Assembly: GCF_026151205.1 (NCBI RefSeq)
Contig: NC_087073.1
Location: forward strand, 16,821,837-16,885,836
From: Bolinopsis microptera
Lineage: Eukaryota > Ctenophora > Tentaculata > Lobata > Bolinopsidae
Length of the DNA: 64,000 bases
Direction: 5' to 3'
Positions 22,310-33,274 of the stretch are shown in pieces; position 1 is the stretch's first letter, and each line of letters starts with the position of its first letter. Both the position numbers and the translations under genes were made by a program. A model generated the notes under the pieces. The model did no database searches. It was not told the origin of the DNA and saw only the letters and a program-made list of their open reading frames with translations.

Positions 22310-23809
22310 TTACACTGACTCAACTTTCTGTTTCCCATGAAACAGCACCTCACATTCTGCAACACTGTTAGGAAGCTGTTTGTTCAAAGTTTCCGGAATA
22401 CTCTTCATCAGTGACATAGACGTTAAAATGCAAGCAAAGGAAATAAAGTAGATCAGAGATCCGGATATTTGGTTGAGAATGATAACAAAAGGAGAGAGAA
22501 TGGAAGCAATTCTAGCAACAGTTGAGCACATGCTGACACCAGTAGAGCGAGCAAGTGTAGGCAGTACCTCACTAGTATAAGTGTAGAGTAAGCTAAAGAT
22601 ACCTCCACCGCAACCGTGCCCAATCATAACAAAGATGGTCTTTAGTGTCATACTACCCACATAAATCTCAGAAACACTTGGAACCAGACAGAGTCCAAGA
22701 GCAACGGCACAAACTGCAAAGTACCATCTTGCTGAACATTTTCTTCCATATTTGAATGCAAAGAAGACAATTGATAACCTTACAGGGACATCAACAAGAC
22801 CCATCCAGACCATTACGCTGTATTCATCATCCCCGAGTGAACCTGCATTAAATTGTAATGCATAATAGCAGGTAGAGACGGTAAACCAGGCAAAGGAAAG
22901 TTTCATAACTGCATCTCTGAGAGTCAAGTTGGAGATGATGATTCTAAATGGATTTTCAGATTCCTTCTCTTCATTACATTTAGGAAGTGTGAAATCTTTT
23001 GGCAGTGGTGGATTTCCATTTAGTTTCGCAACAAAGTTGAGTGACTTTATGGCATCAAAATTTCTGTTTATGGCAAGGAGCCAGAATGGGGTTTCTGGAC
23101 ATAAAACAATATAAATTAGCAAGGTAAGACATTGAATGAAAATCAAAGGTTGAATACTGTCCTGCCAATATTGGTTATGATATGCAAGAAAACTGGAAAC
23201 AGAGCCTCCGACCGTGAAAGCAGCTCCAGCTGAAACGTTAGCAAATGCAGCAATATTTGGCAGGGTGAATTCATTGAAAGCTGTGAAAACACAAACTGAA
23301 ATTCCAGAATGAAAGAAACCAAGGGCAAATCGAAAGAAATAAACCTTAGATAAGGTAGTAGAGTTATGTAAACCAATGAGTGCCAGCAGATATCCCAGAA
23401 GAAGAGAGATATTTGTTTTTTGTCTCCCAAATTTGTCACAAAGGGAACTCAGCAAGGAGACTCCGATCATAAAGCCAACAAAATACACAGTTGTTCCCAT
23501 TCCTTTCAAATACGTATTGTCACAGTACAGTTCAAATTCTGTTAGCCAGTTGTGGTGAGTATTGTCGAACTTCCATTCCTCTGGTTTGAGTTTGCAAATT
23601 AGAGTATCATCACCTTCATTGTCTTTCAGAGCTTGACATCTTTCAGACAGGCATATAACGTCAGGCATGATAGAGAGAGCCTGGAACTGAAATGTGATAC
23701 TGCCATTTAAGCAGGAGCTTCCAACAAATATGATGAAAAATATAATCTGGAATCGGCCAAGATAACCCACAGATTTCAAAGCCTCTGGAATTGTACTAAC
23801 TGATGCCAT
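22310..23809 (-). CDS. SLC22-like organic ion transporter, copy B, intronless
   Basis: 499 residues, the paralogue of the gene at 11437-12942 with the same SLC22 landmarks: Cys loop CQALKDNEG, WLTEFELYCDN, LCDKFGRQKT, PETPFWLL, FKYGRKCS, SEVLPTLARSTG. It runs in the same direction about 9.4 kb away, so this is a tandem duplication later spread apart by retroelements. From roughly residue 385 to the end the two proteins differ at only a handful of positions, and the DNA coding for SEVLPTL to HGKQK is nearly identical. The N-terminal half differs more, for example GIINGS versus SCLNGS. Copy B lacks the DLNSII tail. A plasma-membrane location is expected; the substrate is unknown. Confidence 0.85.
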   Translation of the reverse strand: MASVSTIPEALKSVGYLGRFQIIFFIIFVGSSCLNGSITFQFQALSIMPDVICLSERCQALKDNEGDDTLICKLKPEEWKFDNTHHNWLTEFELYCDNTYLKGMGTTVYFVGFMIGVSLLSSLCDKFGRQKTNISLLLGYLLALIGLHNSTTLSKVYFFRFALGFFHSGISVCVFTAFNEFTLPNIAAFANVSAGAAFTVGGSVSSFLAYHNQYWQDSIQPLIFIQCLTLLIYIVLCPETPFWLLAINRNFDAIKSLNFVAKLNGNPPLPKDFTLPKCNEEKESENPFRIIISNLTLRDAVMKLSFAWFTVSTCYYALQFNAGSLGDDEYSVMVWMGLVDVPVRLSIVFFAFKYGRKCSARWYFAVCAVALGLCLVPSVSEIYVGSMTLKTIFVMIGHGCGGGIFSLLYTYTSEVLPTLARSTGVSMCSTVARIASILSPFVIILNQISGSLIYFISFACILTSMSLMKSIPETLNKQLPNSVAECEVLFHGKQKVESV

Positions 23810-23935
23810 TCTGATTGATCCTGAAATGTTGTCATTAATTTAGTAGTTAGATCTACAAATGATAATAAGATTTAGAACATGTCCTTTACAAGAGTAAAAA
23901 ACATATATCATAATCATGGAGCAGAAGTAGTTGAA

Positions 23936-26170
23936 GGACACGTTTTTTTTAAGTGTGGTGAAAATGACTTTGAGTGCCATGACACTTTTGACAATGAAAG
24001 TAAAATGACTAGTAACTAGAAAGTGTTGCACAGAAATGCCTTCAATCTTAACTGCCCCTGTAAGGAAAATCCATTAGTTAGTTAATATGTCATAATATAG
24101 TACCAAGGTAGTGCCAGTTTTCAGCATTTTGGACTATAATGTTTAAAACGCCCGTAAAAAACTGAATTTTGCGACTTTTCTGTTCAAAATTCAGATTATG
24201 TCTCAGAATTATTCAAAGAATATTTGGATTGGGGTAGGAATACTTGAACTGTGCTCAAAATAAGCAAAAAGTCATTTGTTTGGTCAAATTTCTAGTTTGG
24301 TTGAAGGGGTTGTACAAGGCCCATACTTTCGATCAGCTTGTGAATGAACTGTAACAACTTTCAAGAAACGTTGGTCTGTAATAATGTAACCTAGGAAAAA
24401 CCTATTGTGTGCCTGTATTCAGTAAAAATTCACTCACAAAATTACAATTGAGTTTTTTTACATTGCAGTAGCTAGAAAGCAAAAAATTAGAACGTTTTTC
24501 AATCATACTGTCGAGATTAAGTCTGCTCAACAGCATTCTGTCCGAAAATCAACTTAAGAGTGTGTCAGTTTTCAGTAAAAAGTCATTTTTAGGTCAAATT
24601 CATCACGATTAAAAATTAAAAAGAAATGACTCTTTGCTGAATATTGGCACTATACAATTGATGTCTGACAGCATAAGCAGGTTCATTAAGATGATTCTTT
24701 ACAAAATCTAACGATATTGTGTGTTCTAATTCAGCAAAAAGTCATTTTATAAATAATACTTTTAGCTTAAACTCTTCATAGAAATGACTTTTTGCTGAAT
24801 ATTGGCACGATAAAGTAGATTTCTGACAACAATATCATGTTCATCATGGAAATTTGGGACATACTATTGATGTTTGAAGTTCATTGTGCCAGTTTTAAGT
24901 TAGTTATAGCAGGTTATCACAACACTGCTTACAAAGCACAAATTTTATGTGATTTACCATTGGTATATGCCTAGAAAAATAAGTCATTTTAAGCTGAATA
25001 ATGGCACACAGTGCAACAAAATTGTGCCACATTAAACAAAAAAGGCACAACGCTCCCTCAAACAATATTCTGAACTAAAAGGAGTGCCATTTAGCAGTAA
25101 GAATGACTATTTCTGTCAAATAAGTCACTTTTTACTGATTTTCAGGACACATTTGTTGTTTAAATTTTCAGGATATAACTAAACTAAGATTCGTATCTGC
25201 AACATAAACAATTTGGTGGTTTGAGATGATTGATAATGCTGATATTGACTTCCAATAGTTGGTAATTCCCACGCTGGCTGCAGCAGTCACTACAGCTGAT
25301 TAGTGGTACTCTAATATTATTATCTGTTTTTGACCCCTTTATGAACACATTACTTTTCGAAATAGATGCTTAAACTAACACTTGTACACCCATGGATCAA
25401 GAAATGGACAATTTTTGTCTTTTTACATCATTTATCTATATGACTGATATGCTGAATTTGGGCACTCGGGACATAATTGAGTGTAAGCAGTACAGAGTTC
25501 AAGCCGTCTTTTAACTGATTAATGGCACCTTCAATCTAAAAGTCAATAAGGTGACTGAAAAAGAGAACTGAAATTTCGATACTTATTTCATCTCTTTTAT
25601 CAATTAAAAAAAGATAAATTTCAAGCTGATACATGTGTGACTTTTTGCTGATGGCTCGCACATAGACATGTAAGAATAAGTTTAAAGACACAACCAAACA
25701 TTATCTTATCCAGAAAATAGCACAGTCACGCCTTGATCTTTTTAATATTTTGACAAGAACCATCAATAGAGTAGTCGTATTCAGATATAAAAATGACTTT
25801 TTGCTGGATTCTGTCACTTACTGGAATTGCTAATAATGACTAAAATGCTGAAAACAGTTACTCGCTCCAATCTACTAGTGTTATGTGAACAATATTTGAG
25901 CAAAATATGGCAAAATCAATGGAATTAGTCAATTGGAGGTTAAAATGGTTTGCTGATTTTTGGCACTCAGTTTAATTGCTCATAAGTCATATTCTGCTTG
26001 AGCCTGGCACTTCGTTTTTTCAAATCACAACTGCTGAATATTTTCACTTCATCCTATGTACAAATGTATGTTTGCACTTTAAAAAGCATTGCGACTTTTT
26101 CCTCATTTTGTGCACTCTACTTTGAAAAAGGTGAAATCAGCAACTCACCACACTTAAAAAAAACGTGTCC
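23936..26170. mobile_element. 2.2-kb non-autonomous TIR element with scrambled internal repeats
   Basis: Ends are inverted copies: GGACACGTTTTTTTTAAGTG at 23936 and its inverse ending at 26170, with about 26 matching bases. TGAA flanks both sides (23932-23935 and 26171-26174), giving a 4-bp target duplication. There is no coding frame. The interior is peppered on both strands with variants of the phrase TGACTTTTTGCTGAATATT followed by GGCAC, for example near 24627, 24782, 24976, 25793 and 25979, plus inverse copies near 24580 and 24733. A 4-bp duplication would fit several superfamilies (Sola, Chapaev and others), so I do not assign one. Confidence 0.8.
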
Positions 26171-26174
26171 TGAA

Positions 26175-27886
26175 ACGTTACGCCAATGGTATACAGTAAC
26201 AATCACAATTGTAACCAAGATTACAGGAGTGGTTTATCATAATTATTAAGTACTTTTCACAGAGGGTCAGTATCAACAACAAGAGCTGTACATAACTGCA
26301 TATTCTGTGTAATTTGTGTGTGTGCAGGATTAGTAAATATAAATGACAATTGACAGAGGTTGCAACTAAAGTAAAGTAAAAATTATGACATAACATCATC
26401 ACTAATGTCTACTAGGGAGAGGTTTACCCTAGAAGTAGTCTTAAGGTACCTGGTTCGAGAACATCGTGTGCCATCAATCCTATATAGGTGTGACAAGAAT
26501 TTATATGCAATAGCCTGAGCTGCGATTGACAAATTCATAATCAAAGGAAAAATTACGAGGAAGTCTGTCAATCGATTTGGAATCTTCTTAGGGTACCTAT
26601 TAATGCAAATGTATTGTAGTTTACTGTTAACCGAAAATCTAGAAACCCAATTTCAATATTCAGTAATTTTGTTTGTAAACCTTGTAAACCATTTATGAGT
26701 ACTGTATGTATGTACCAACCTCCTAGTGGGGACTCCTCATAGGTAATAATTGATACATGTTACGTATCACAAATATCGCGCGCGAAAAGTGGCATGCAAC
26801 GTATGTCAAGGTAATAACACTAAACGAACTTAAAAAAATGATTGACCTTGATTGACGATGTCAACCCTTCCACACAGGGGGGGGGGGGGGGGCTGAAACC
26901 CGGTTTTCGAGCTAATGCTACCATTGTAGTTATATCAGGGTTGACATCTATGATTAATATTATAACCCAATATTCATTTCTTTTTCTTCCTTAAATTTAA
27001 ACCCCCGGCCCCCACTTAGACATTTAGCCATGATTTAGTATTGAACACCCAAAATAACTACTGTCCTTAATAATCGTAAAGACCATTTGTTACAAAATAG
27101 CTGCTAGAATAATGCATGCCAAATATTCCCTCTTACACCCACAAATTATAATGCCTTCCTATCAACGCCTCTAATTTGGTCACTAATCAACCAGACTAGC
27201 GTTCTGGTGTGTACAAAAGCTACCAGCCAGTACATTCCTTGCCCCGCTAGTTGATTGTCAAAAAATCATACAGCTCAGAACAAACGGCCATTTACCACTA
27301 AGAGCATTATATGTTTTCATTTGTTTAAATTTTATGCTGTAAAATATGCTAAAACTTTGATTATTTGTTTAATTGAGTCAAACGTCGTCAACAGTTGCTC
27401 TCGTCCAATGAAATCGCTGCATTTTGCAAGTCATTATGCATATTTGAATTAAACATATATTCGTACGCGAAGCTTGGCTTACATGATGCAGCGATTTTAT
27501 TTAGTAAAACAAAATTTAGTAAAACAAAATTTAAATTTTATTGCCATTACAATGAATAATGATATCATAATAAATATAATCAGTAGTCAATGACTAGACA
27601 GGGTTATTGAAAATTACAAAGAATAAAATGGCGTCTGGACTTGGGATCAGCTCATAGTACATTTCGAATTAATGCCCTCTGAAAACCACTCTGCTAGCTA
27701 AAAATGATATTGTTAGGTAAAACGTACTGAAGGAGTGTTATAAAGTTGTTGTACTCTATAAGCATAACTGCTTGGCGTGATGAGGTACATCTTTGATTGG
27801 TCAAAGGTCTTTCAACAACACAGCATCATCATTTTCATAGTAGTCCCCGGCTTATGACGGGTTCATAGCGGTATTAAACATATTTT
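26175..27886. other. Intergenic, with a poly-G tract and dispersed repeats
   Basis: No coding gene seen. It contains a G run at 26877-26892, a divergent copy (26848-26870) of a short phrase that also flanks the large palindrome (see 28737 and 35197), and a doubled TTAGTAAAACAAAATTT at 27501-27532 whose inverse occurs at 38676-38709. Confidence 0.5.
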
Positions 27887-27936
27887 TCTGGGCCCAAACA
27901 TTCTACGCTCTGGAGCGTAGAATGTTTGGGCCCAGA
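27887..27936. repeat. Perfect 24-bp hairpin
   Basis: Arms TCTGGGCCCAAACATTCTAC followed by GCTC at 27887-27910, and the exact inverse at 27913-27936, with a 2-base loop. Such perfect symmetry over 50 bases is either a tiny fold-back element or the joined ends of a deleted TIR element. Confidence 0.9.
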
Positions 27937-28905
27937 CTACTATGCTATTACTGGTCTCTTGACTAACTCCCAATCATCTGTCCATTTGTCATACGTTGTA
28001 TGACCCGCCGCGCACGAAGTGCGCGGCTCCCCCTGTAGCGTCGAAGACTATAGTGAAGCTGTAGCGTCGAAGACTGTAGCGTCGAAGACTATAGTGAAGC
28101 GACAGTGGGGGTCACCACGTGATACAACTGTCCATATGGTATTGTTTCTGGACAAATAGATGGTATACGATGCCCTCAGGCTGATCTCAGCGATCTTCAT
28201 GCAGGCCTTCTTCTTCTCTTTGTTGTTTACGTTCAGGTGGTTAAAATTAAGATTAAAAATTGAAAACGAACTGAACTAACAAAAAGAATGACACGTCATG
28301 CTAAAATACATATTCCGAAGTAAGATTAATCCCAAATTTTCCCCAAATGTCAAAATACTTATCGACAAAGAGACATTCGATAATAAACTTGTTAGGTCTA
28401 GTACAACCTAAGATTTCAACGAAACAAGAAAGGATATTAAAATTATACCCGTGCCGGTTCCAAATGTGAGACAGCGCTTAAACCAAAAGCAGTTGGCAAA
28501 AGGAGCCAGTGTCCTGTAAGAGCTTTACTAGCATCCGAAATACCACTCTTGGTGCACAAACTCAAGCCTAAAACCGGCCGAGCACAAAGATATGTTATCG
28601 CGCGCAACGATTGCGTGGATTGATCCCAGAATATTTATCAGCACGCAACACTGATAATATAAAGTTCACTATCGAATTTTAGATAGGCCATGGAACGTTT
28701 TACTTAAATATAAGTCGTCATTAGAGAATAATTAATTTGATTCACGATGTCAATCCTTCGCATCTCAACGCTCTGCATATTTGCATAAGTGGTTGCGAGA
28801 AGCATTATTGGGTGTAGGCGCGCGGCCCAGTATTGCATTGTAGGTTTTATACAACCTTGCTCTAACCAGAGCCCTTTCGCTTGCAGTAGCGCAAGACCGC
28901 CGTAG
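27937..28905. other. Flank of the large palindrome with short repeats
   Basis: It contains a GC-rich hairpin (CCGCGCAC-gaa-GTGCGCGG, about 28008-28026) and three partial direct copies of GTAGCGTCGAAGACTATAGT around 28036-28100. At 28737-28755 is TTGATTCACGATGTCAATC, repeated beyond the palindrome at 35197. No gene recognised. Confidence 0.55.
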
Positions 28906-28960
28906 GAGTAGTGTAAGAGGATTTTTTCGAGCTCCGTTTACCCCTAAAATTGGGGTACAT

Positions 28961-29033
28961 TTAGCTTTAGCACAGTTGACTAATCTGCCAGATTTTTTAG
29001 CCGGAGATTACAAGTTCGAATCCCAGTCGAAGC
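28961..29033 (+). other. tRNA-like (Lys-type) sequence, probably a pol III promoter remnant, left arm
   Basis: A box-A-like TAGCACAGTTG at 28968-28978 and a perfect box-B GTTCGAATC at 29014-29022 are spaced as in a tRNA gene, with a loop TTTTTTA where the anticodon loop would be (UUU, Lys-like). The acceptor ends pair partly (GCTT with GAAGC), but the T-stem does not pair, so it is not a working tRNA. It resembles the tRNA-derived head of a SINE. Confidence 0.45.
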
Positions 29034-29827
29034 CATTCTTTTCTGCTTGATTGGTGCAGCGGTTTCATGTCATCATCTTCGCCTGTCACATGACTTATCT
29101 AGTCACGTGACTTGTGTAATTGAAGATGAAGCTGTACATTTATTTAATTAGATGATTCGTATTCTATTCAGATAGTCTCTAGATATAAATGAAACACCAA
29201 GTATCACTATCAACAGCGTTAACATCTGGCACGCGGCGACCTTTTATTTGTAAAGTGTGCTGATAAAGTGAGATAATGAATAATGAGCTTTCTAAATTTA
29301 ACTAGGGACAGAGTGTACCGTTTCAGGACAACACCTGCAACTTTGCTTACACTATCATTCAGCGTTCAGCGGTGTGTTGCGTAAATTTTGACTCTGATTC
29401 AGCTTTAATTGTTATTATCTTTAACTTTAAGGTTAAGTTTTTAATTCTTTTACCGTAGTCGGTCACGTAACACTGACTGTTTGATATGAAATCTAATTTA
29501 TAAAGAGCACTTTCAGGATGCAGATGGTTACTCTACAGCAGCTCAAGAATACTACGTCATTGTATAGCCATAAGCCTTGTACAGCATAGTTACAGTAACA
29601 TCTGTGCAATGTATTTGACACAAATCTCTTGTCAAGAACTGGTCTAGATATTTTCTACTTTCTAAAATTATATCATATGAATGAATACTGAATGATAATT
29701 ATAATGTATTATTTAAATAAGTTATAATGTAGACAAGGAAACACACGTTTAGATTTTTGAAGATAACTTAAACAAAACTATATTCAATAACTCTATATCA
29801 TATATATTATATATGTCCAAATACTTA

Positions 29828-30463
29828 TCAATAGTTAACAACGTTTTGGTTATAAAGTTCATGAATCTTCCTAACGATATTTTTGTTCTCGTTCATTAGT
29901 TTGTTGACATCAGATAGACTAGTAGTCATGATAACTGCATCCAATAGAGCTCGCTCTTCCATACTTAAAATTGTGGTGATATCTTGTCCACAGTCAGCGA
30001 GAAGCTGCTCCAATGTCTCAAAAATTTCAGTTTTCATTATGTAAGAGAATAAAAAGTCGAAACATGTGTCTTCCTCTTTACATAATTTTCTTTGTAACAG
30101 GACGTCTAGAGTTTTGAGTAATTTCGACATCTTCACCTTTTTATTTATTTGCTTGATTACTACACCTTTTCGCTTGCCTTTGCGTTGTCGAACAATACTA
30201 GATTCTGTTTTTGACTCATCATCACCGCTTGTTTCCTCAGAGTTAGAACCGTCTTGATGAGATCTTTCAGATATTGTTGTATCAGTATCTGAATATGTGG
30301 CAGCAGGATAATCCATTTCAACATCAGACACATCCGAGTTAGCTTTTGACACGATAGAGCTTGTGTCTGACTGTACGTTCTCTCGATGAAACCGACTTTT
30401 GTGTGAGGACAGACTTCGCTTGTTAGCGAATTGTTTATCACAGAGCGGGCAAAACATTGACAT
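29828..30463 (-). CDS. C2H2 zinc-finger protein of the palindromic element, left copy
   Basis: 211 residues from the first ATG (30463). One classical finger at residues 5-27 (CPLCDKQFANKRSLSSHKSRFH), a Ser/Asp/Glu-rich middle, a basic patch (RQRKGKRKGVVIKQINKKVK) that could be a nuclear signal, and a mostly helical C-terminus ending NQNVVNY. I do not recognise the C-terminal half. The start is supported by a TATA box 38 bases upstream (30501-30507). The frame is open further upstream, but only with non-ATG starts. It is identical in sequence to the right copy at 33275-33910, so both arms are either very young or kept alike by gene conversion. Inferred role: DNA binding for the element itself. 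Confidence 0.7.
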   Translation of the reverse strand: MSMFCPLCDKQFANKRSLSSHKSRFHRENVQSDTSSIVSKANSDVSDVEMDYPAATYSDTDTTISERSHQDGSNSEETSGDDESKTESSIVRQRKGKRKGVVIKQINKKVKMSKLLKTLDVLLQRKLCKEEDTCFDFLFSYIMKTEIFETLEQLLADCGQDITTILSMEERALLDAVIMTTSLSDVNKLMNENKNIVRKIHELYNQNVVNY

Positions 30464-30500
30464 CACTGATTGAAATGAACTGTTCCCGACAGTCTTCTCC

Positions 30501-30507
30501 TTATATA
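30501..30507 (-). promoter_or_regulatory. TATA box of the left zinc-finger gene
   Basis: TATATAA on the minus strand, 38-44 bases before the start codon, within CGCCTATATAAGGAG. Mirror copy at 33231-33237. The short distance leaves a very short leader, as in compact mobile-element promoters. Confidence 0.6.
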
Positions 30508-30589
30508 GGCGACTGCTCACAAATTTACGCAAATATCGCTTAATTTTACTCAAATGTTATTCAATGCTTCAATACTCAATGTTGTTAAT

Positions 30590-33165
30590 TTTTTGGTCCT
30601 ATATTATTCGATGTTGCCCAAATGTTGCTTAGTGTTGCTTAATGACCAATGTTGATTAATGTTGTTCGATGTTGCTAGATATTTCTCAATATTGTTCATT
30701 TGGTCGTATATTATTCAATGTTGCTCAAATGTTGTTCAAATGTTGCTAAAATTCTGCTTAAATGCTGCTTAAATGTTGCTTAAATGTTGCTAAAATTAAA
30801 TGTTGTTTCACTGTTGCTTAAATGTTGCTTAAATGTTTCCTAATATTGTTAAATGTTGCCTAAATGTTGTTAAACATTGCTGAATATTGCTGAGTGTTGT
30901 TCAAATGTTGCCCAAATGTTGCTTAGTGTTGCTTAATGACCAATGTTGATTAATGTTGTTCGATGTTGCTAGATGTTTCTCAATATTGTTCATTTGGTCG
31001 TATATAATTCGATGTTGCCCAAATGTTGCTAAGTGTTGCTTAATGACCAATGTTGATTAATGTTGTTCGATGTTGCTAGATGTTTCTCAATATTGTTCAT
31101 TTGGTCGTATATTATTCAATGTTGCTCAAATGTTGTTCAAATGTTGCTAAAATTCTGCTTAAATGCTGCTTAAATGTTGCTTAAATGTTGCTAAAATTAA
31201 ATGTTGTTTCACTGTTGCTTAAATGTTGCTTAAATGTTTCCTAATATTGTTAAATGTTGCCTTAATGTTGTTAAACATTGCTGAATATTGCTGAGTGTTG
31301 TTCAAATGTTGCCCAAATGTTGCTTAGTGTTGCTTAATGACCAATGTTGATTAATGTTGTTCGATGTTGCTAGATGTTTCTCAATATTGTTCATTTGGTC
31401 GTATATAATTCGATGTTGCCCAAATGTTGCTAAGTGTTGCTTAATGACCAATGTTGATTAATGTTGTTCGATGTTGCTAGATGTTTCTCAATATTGTTCA
31501 TTTGGTCGTATATTATTCAATGTTGCTCAAATGTTGATCAAATGTTGCTAAAATGCTGCTTAAATGCTGCTTAAATGTTGCTTAAATGTTGCTCAAATTA
31601 AATGTTGTTTAAATGTTGCTTAAATTTTGCTTAAATGTTTCCTAATATTGTTAAATGTTGCCTAAATGTTGTTAAACATTGCTGAATATTGCTGAGTGTT
31701 GTTCAAATGTTGCCCAAATGTTGCTTAGTGTTGCTTAATGACCAATGTTGATTAATGTTGTTCGATGTTGCTAGATGTTTCTCGATATTGTTCATTTGGT
31801 CGTATATTATTCAATGTTGTTCAAATGTTGTTCAAATGTTGCTAAAATGCTGCTTAAATGCTGCTTAAATGTTGCTTAAATGTTGCTCAAATTAAATGTT
31901 GTTTAAATGTTGCTTAAATGTTGCTTAAATGTTTCCTAATATTGTTAAATGTTACCTAAATGTTGTGAAACATTGCTGAATATTGCTGAGTGTTGTTCAA
32001 ATGTTGCCCAAATGTTGCTTAGTGTTGCTTAATGACCAATGTTGATTAATGCTGTTCGATGTTGCTAGATGTTTCTCAATATTGTTCATTTGGTCGTATA
32101 TTATTCAATGTTGCTCAAATGTTGTTCAAATGTTGCTTTAATGCTGCTTAAATGCTGCTTAAATGCTGCTTAAATGTTGCTTAAATGTTGCTTAAATGTT
32201 GCTAAAATTAAATGTTGTTTCACTGTTGCTTAAATGTTGCTTAAATGTTTCCTAATATTGTTAAATGTTGCTTAAATGTTGTTAAATTGGTCATTAAGCA
32301 ACACTTAGCAACATTTGGGCAACATCGAATTATATACGACCAAATGAACAATATTGAGAAACATCTAGCAACATCGAACAACATTAATCAACATTGGTCA
32401 TTAAGCAACACTAAGCAACATTTGGGCAACATTTGAACAACACTCAGCAATATTCAGCAATGTTTAACAACATTAAGGCAACATTTAACAATATTAGGAA
32501 ACATTTAAGCAACATTTAAGCAACAGTGAAACAACATTTAATTTTAGCAACATTTAAGCAACATTTAAGCAGCATTTAAGCAGAATTTTAGCAACATTTG
32601 AACAACATTTGAGCAACATTGAATAATATACGACCAAATGAACAATATTGAGAAACATCTAGCAACATCGAACAACATTAATCAACATTGGTCATTAAGC
32701 AACACTTAGCAACATTTGGGCAACATCGAATTATATACGACCAAATGAACAATATTGAGAAACATCTAGCAACATCGAACAACATTAATCAACATTGGTC
32801 ATTAAGCAACACTAAGCAACATTTGGGCAACATTTGAACAACACTCAGCAATATTCAGCAATGTTTAACAACATTTAGGCAACATTTAACAATATTAGGA
32901 AACATTTAAGCAACATTTAAGCAACAGTGAAACAACATTTAATTTTAGCAACATTTAAGCAACATTTAAGCAGCATTTAAGCAGAATTTTAGCAACATTT
33001 GAACAACATTTGAGCAACATTGAATAATATACGACCAAATGAACAATATTGAGAAATATCTAGCAACATCGAACAACATTAATCAACATTGGTCATTAAG
33101 CAACACTAAGCAACATTTGGGCAACATCGAATAATATAGGACCAAAAAATTAACAACATTGAGTA
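30590..33165. repeat. AATGTTGCTTA-type satellite core with an orientation switch
   Basis: Built of ~11-base units such as TTAAATGTTGC, TCAAATGTTGT and TTAATGACCAATGTTG, grouped in higher-order blocks of about 300-405 bases. The block start (GTTGCCCAAATGTTGCTTAG) recurs near 30612, 30908, 31013, 31308, 31418 and 31706. From about 32286 the same units run in the opposite direction. The 11-base spacing is close to one helical turn. Confidence 0.85.
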
Positions 33166-33230
33166 TTGAAGCATTGAATAACATTTGAGTAAAATTAAGC
33201 GATATTTGCGTAAATTTGTGAGCAGTCGCC

Positions 33231-33237
33231 TATATAA
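33231..33237 (+). promoter_or_regulatory. TATA box of the right zinc-finger gene
   Basis: TATATAA, 38 bases upstream of the ATG at 33275. It is the mirror image of the left-arm box, so the two promoters are back to back around the satellite and fire outward. Confidence 0.6.
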
Positions 33238-33274
33238 GGAGAAGACTGTCGGGAACAGTTCATTTCAATCAGTG

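Larger units (their letters stand above)
28906..31452 (+). repeat. Left arm of the palindrome (2547 bp)
   Basis: Begins GAGTAGTGTAAGAGGATTTT and ends in the satellite at TTAATGACCAAT. It contains the minus-strand zinc-finger gene and the plus-strand tRNA-like sequence. The inverse copy is 32286-34832. Confidence 0.88.

Noticed and set aside
28961-29033. Functional tRNA-Lys gene
   Set aside because: The T-stem and D-stem do not pair; only the internal promoter boxes are preserved.
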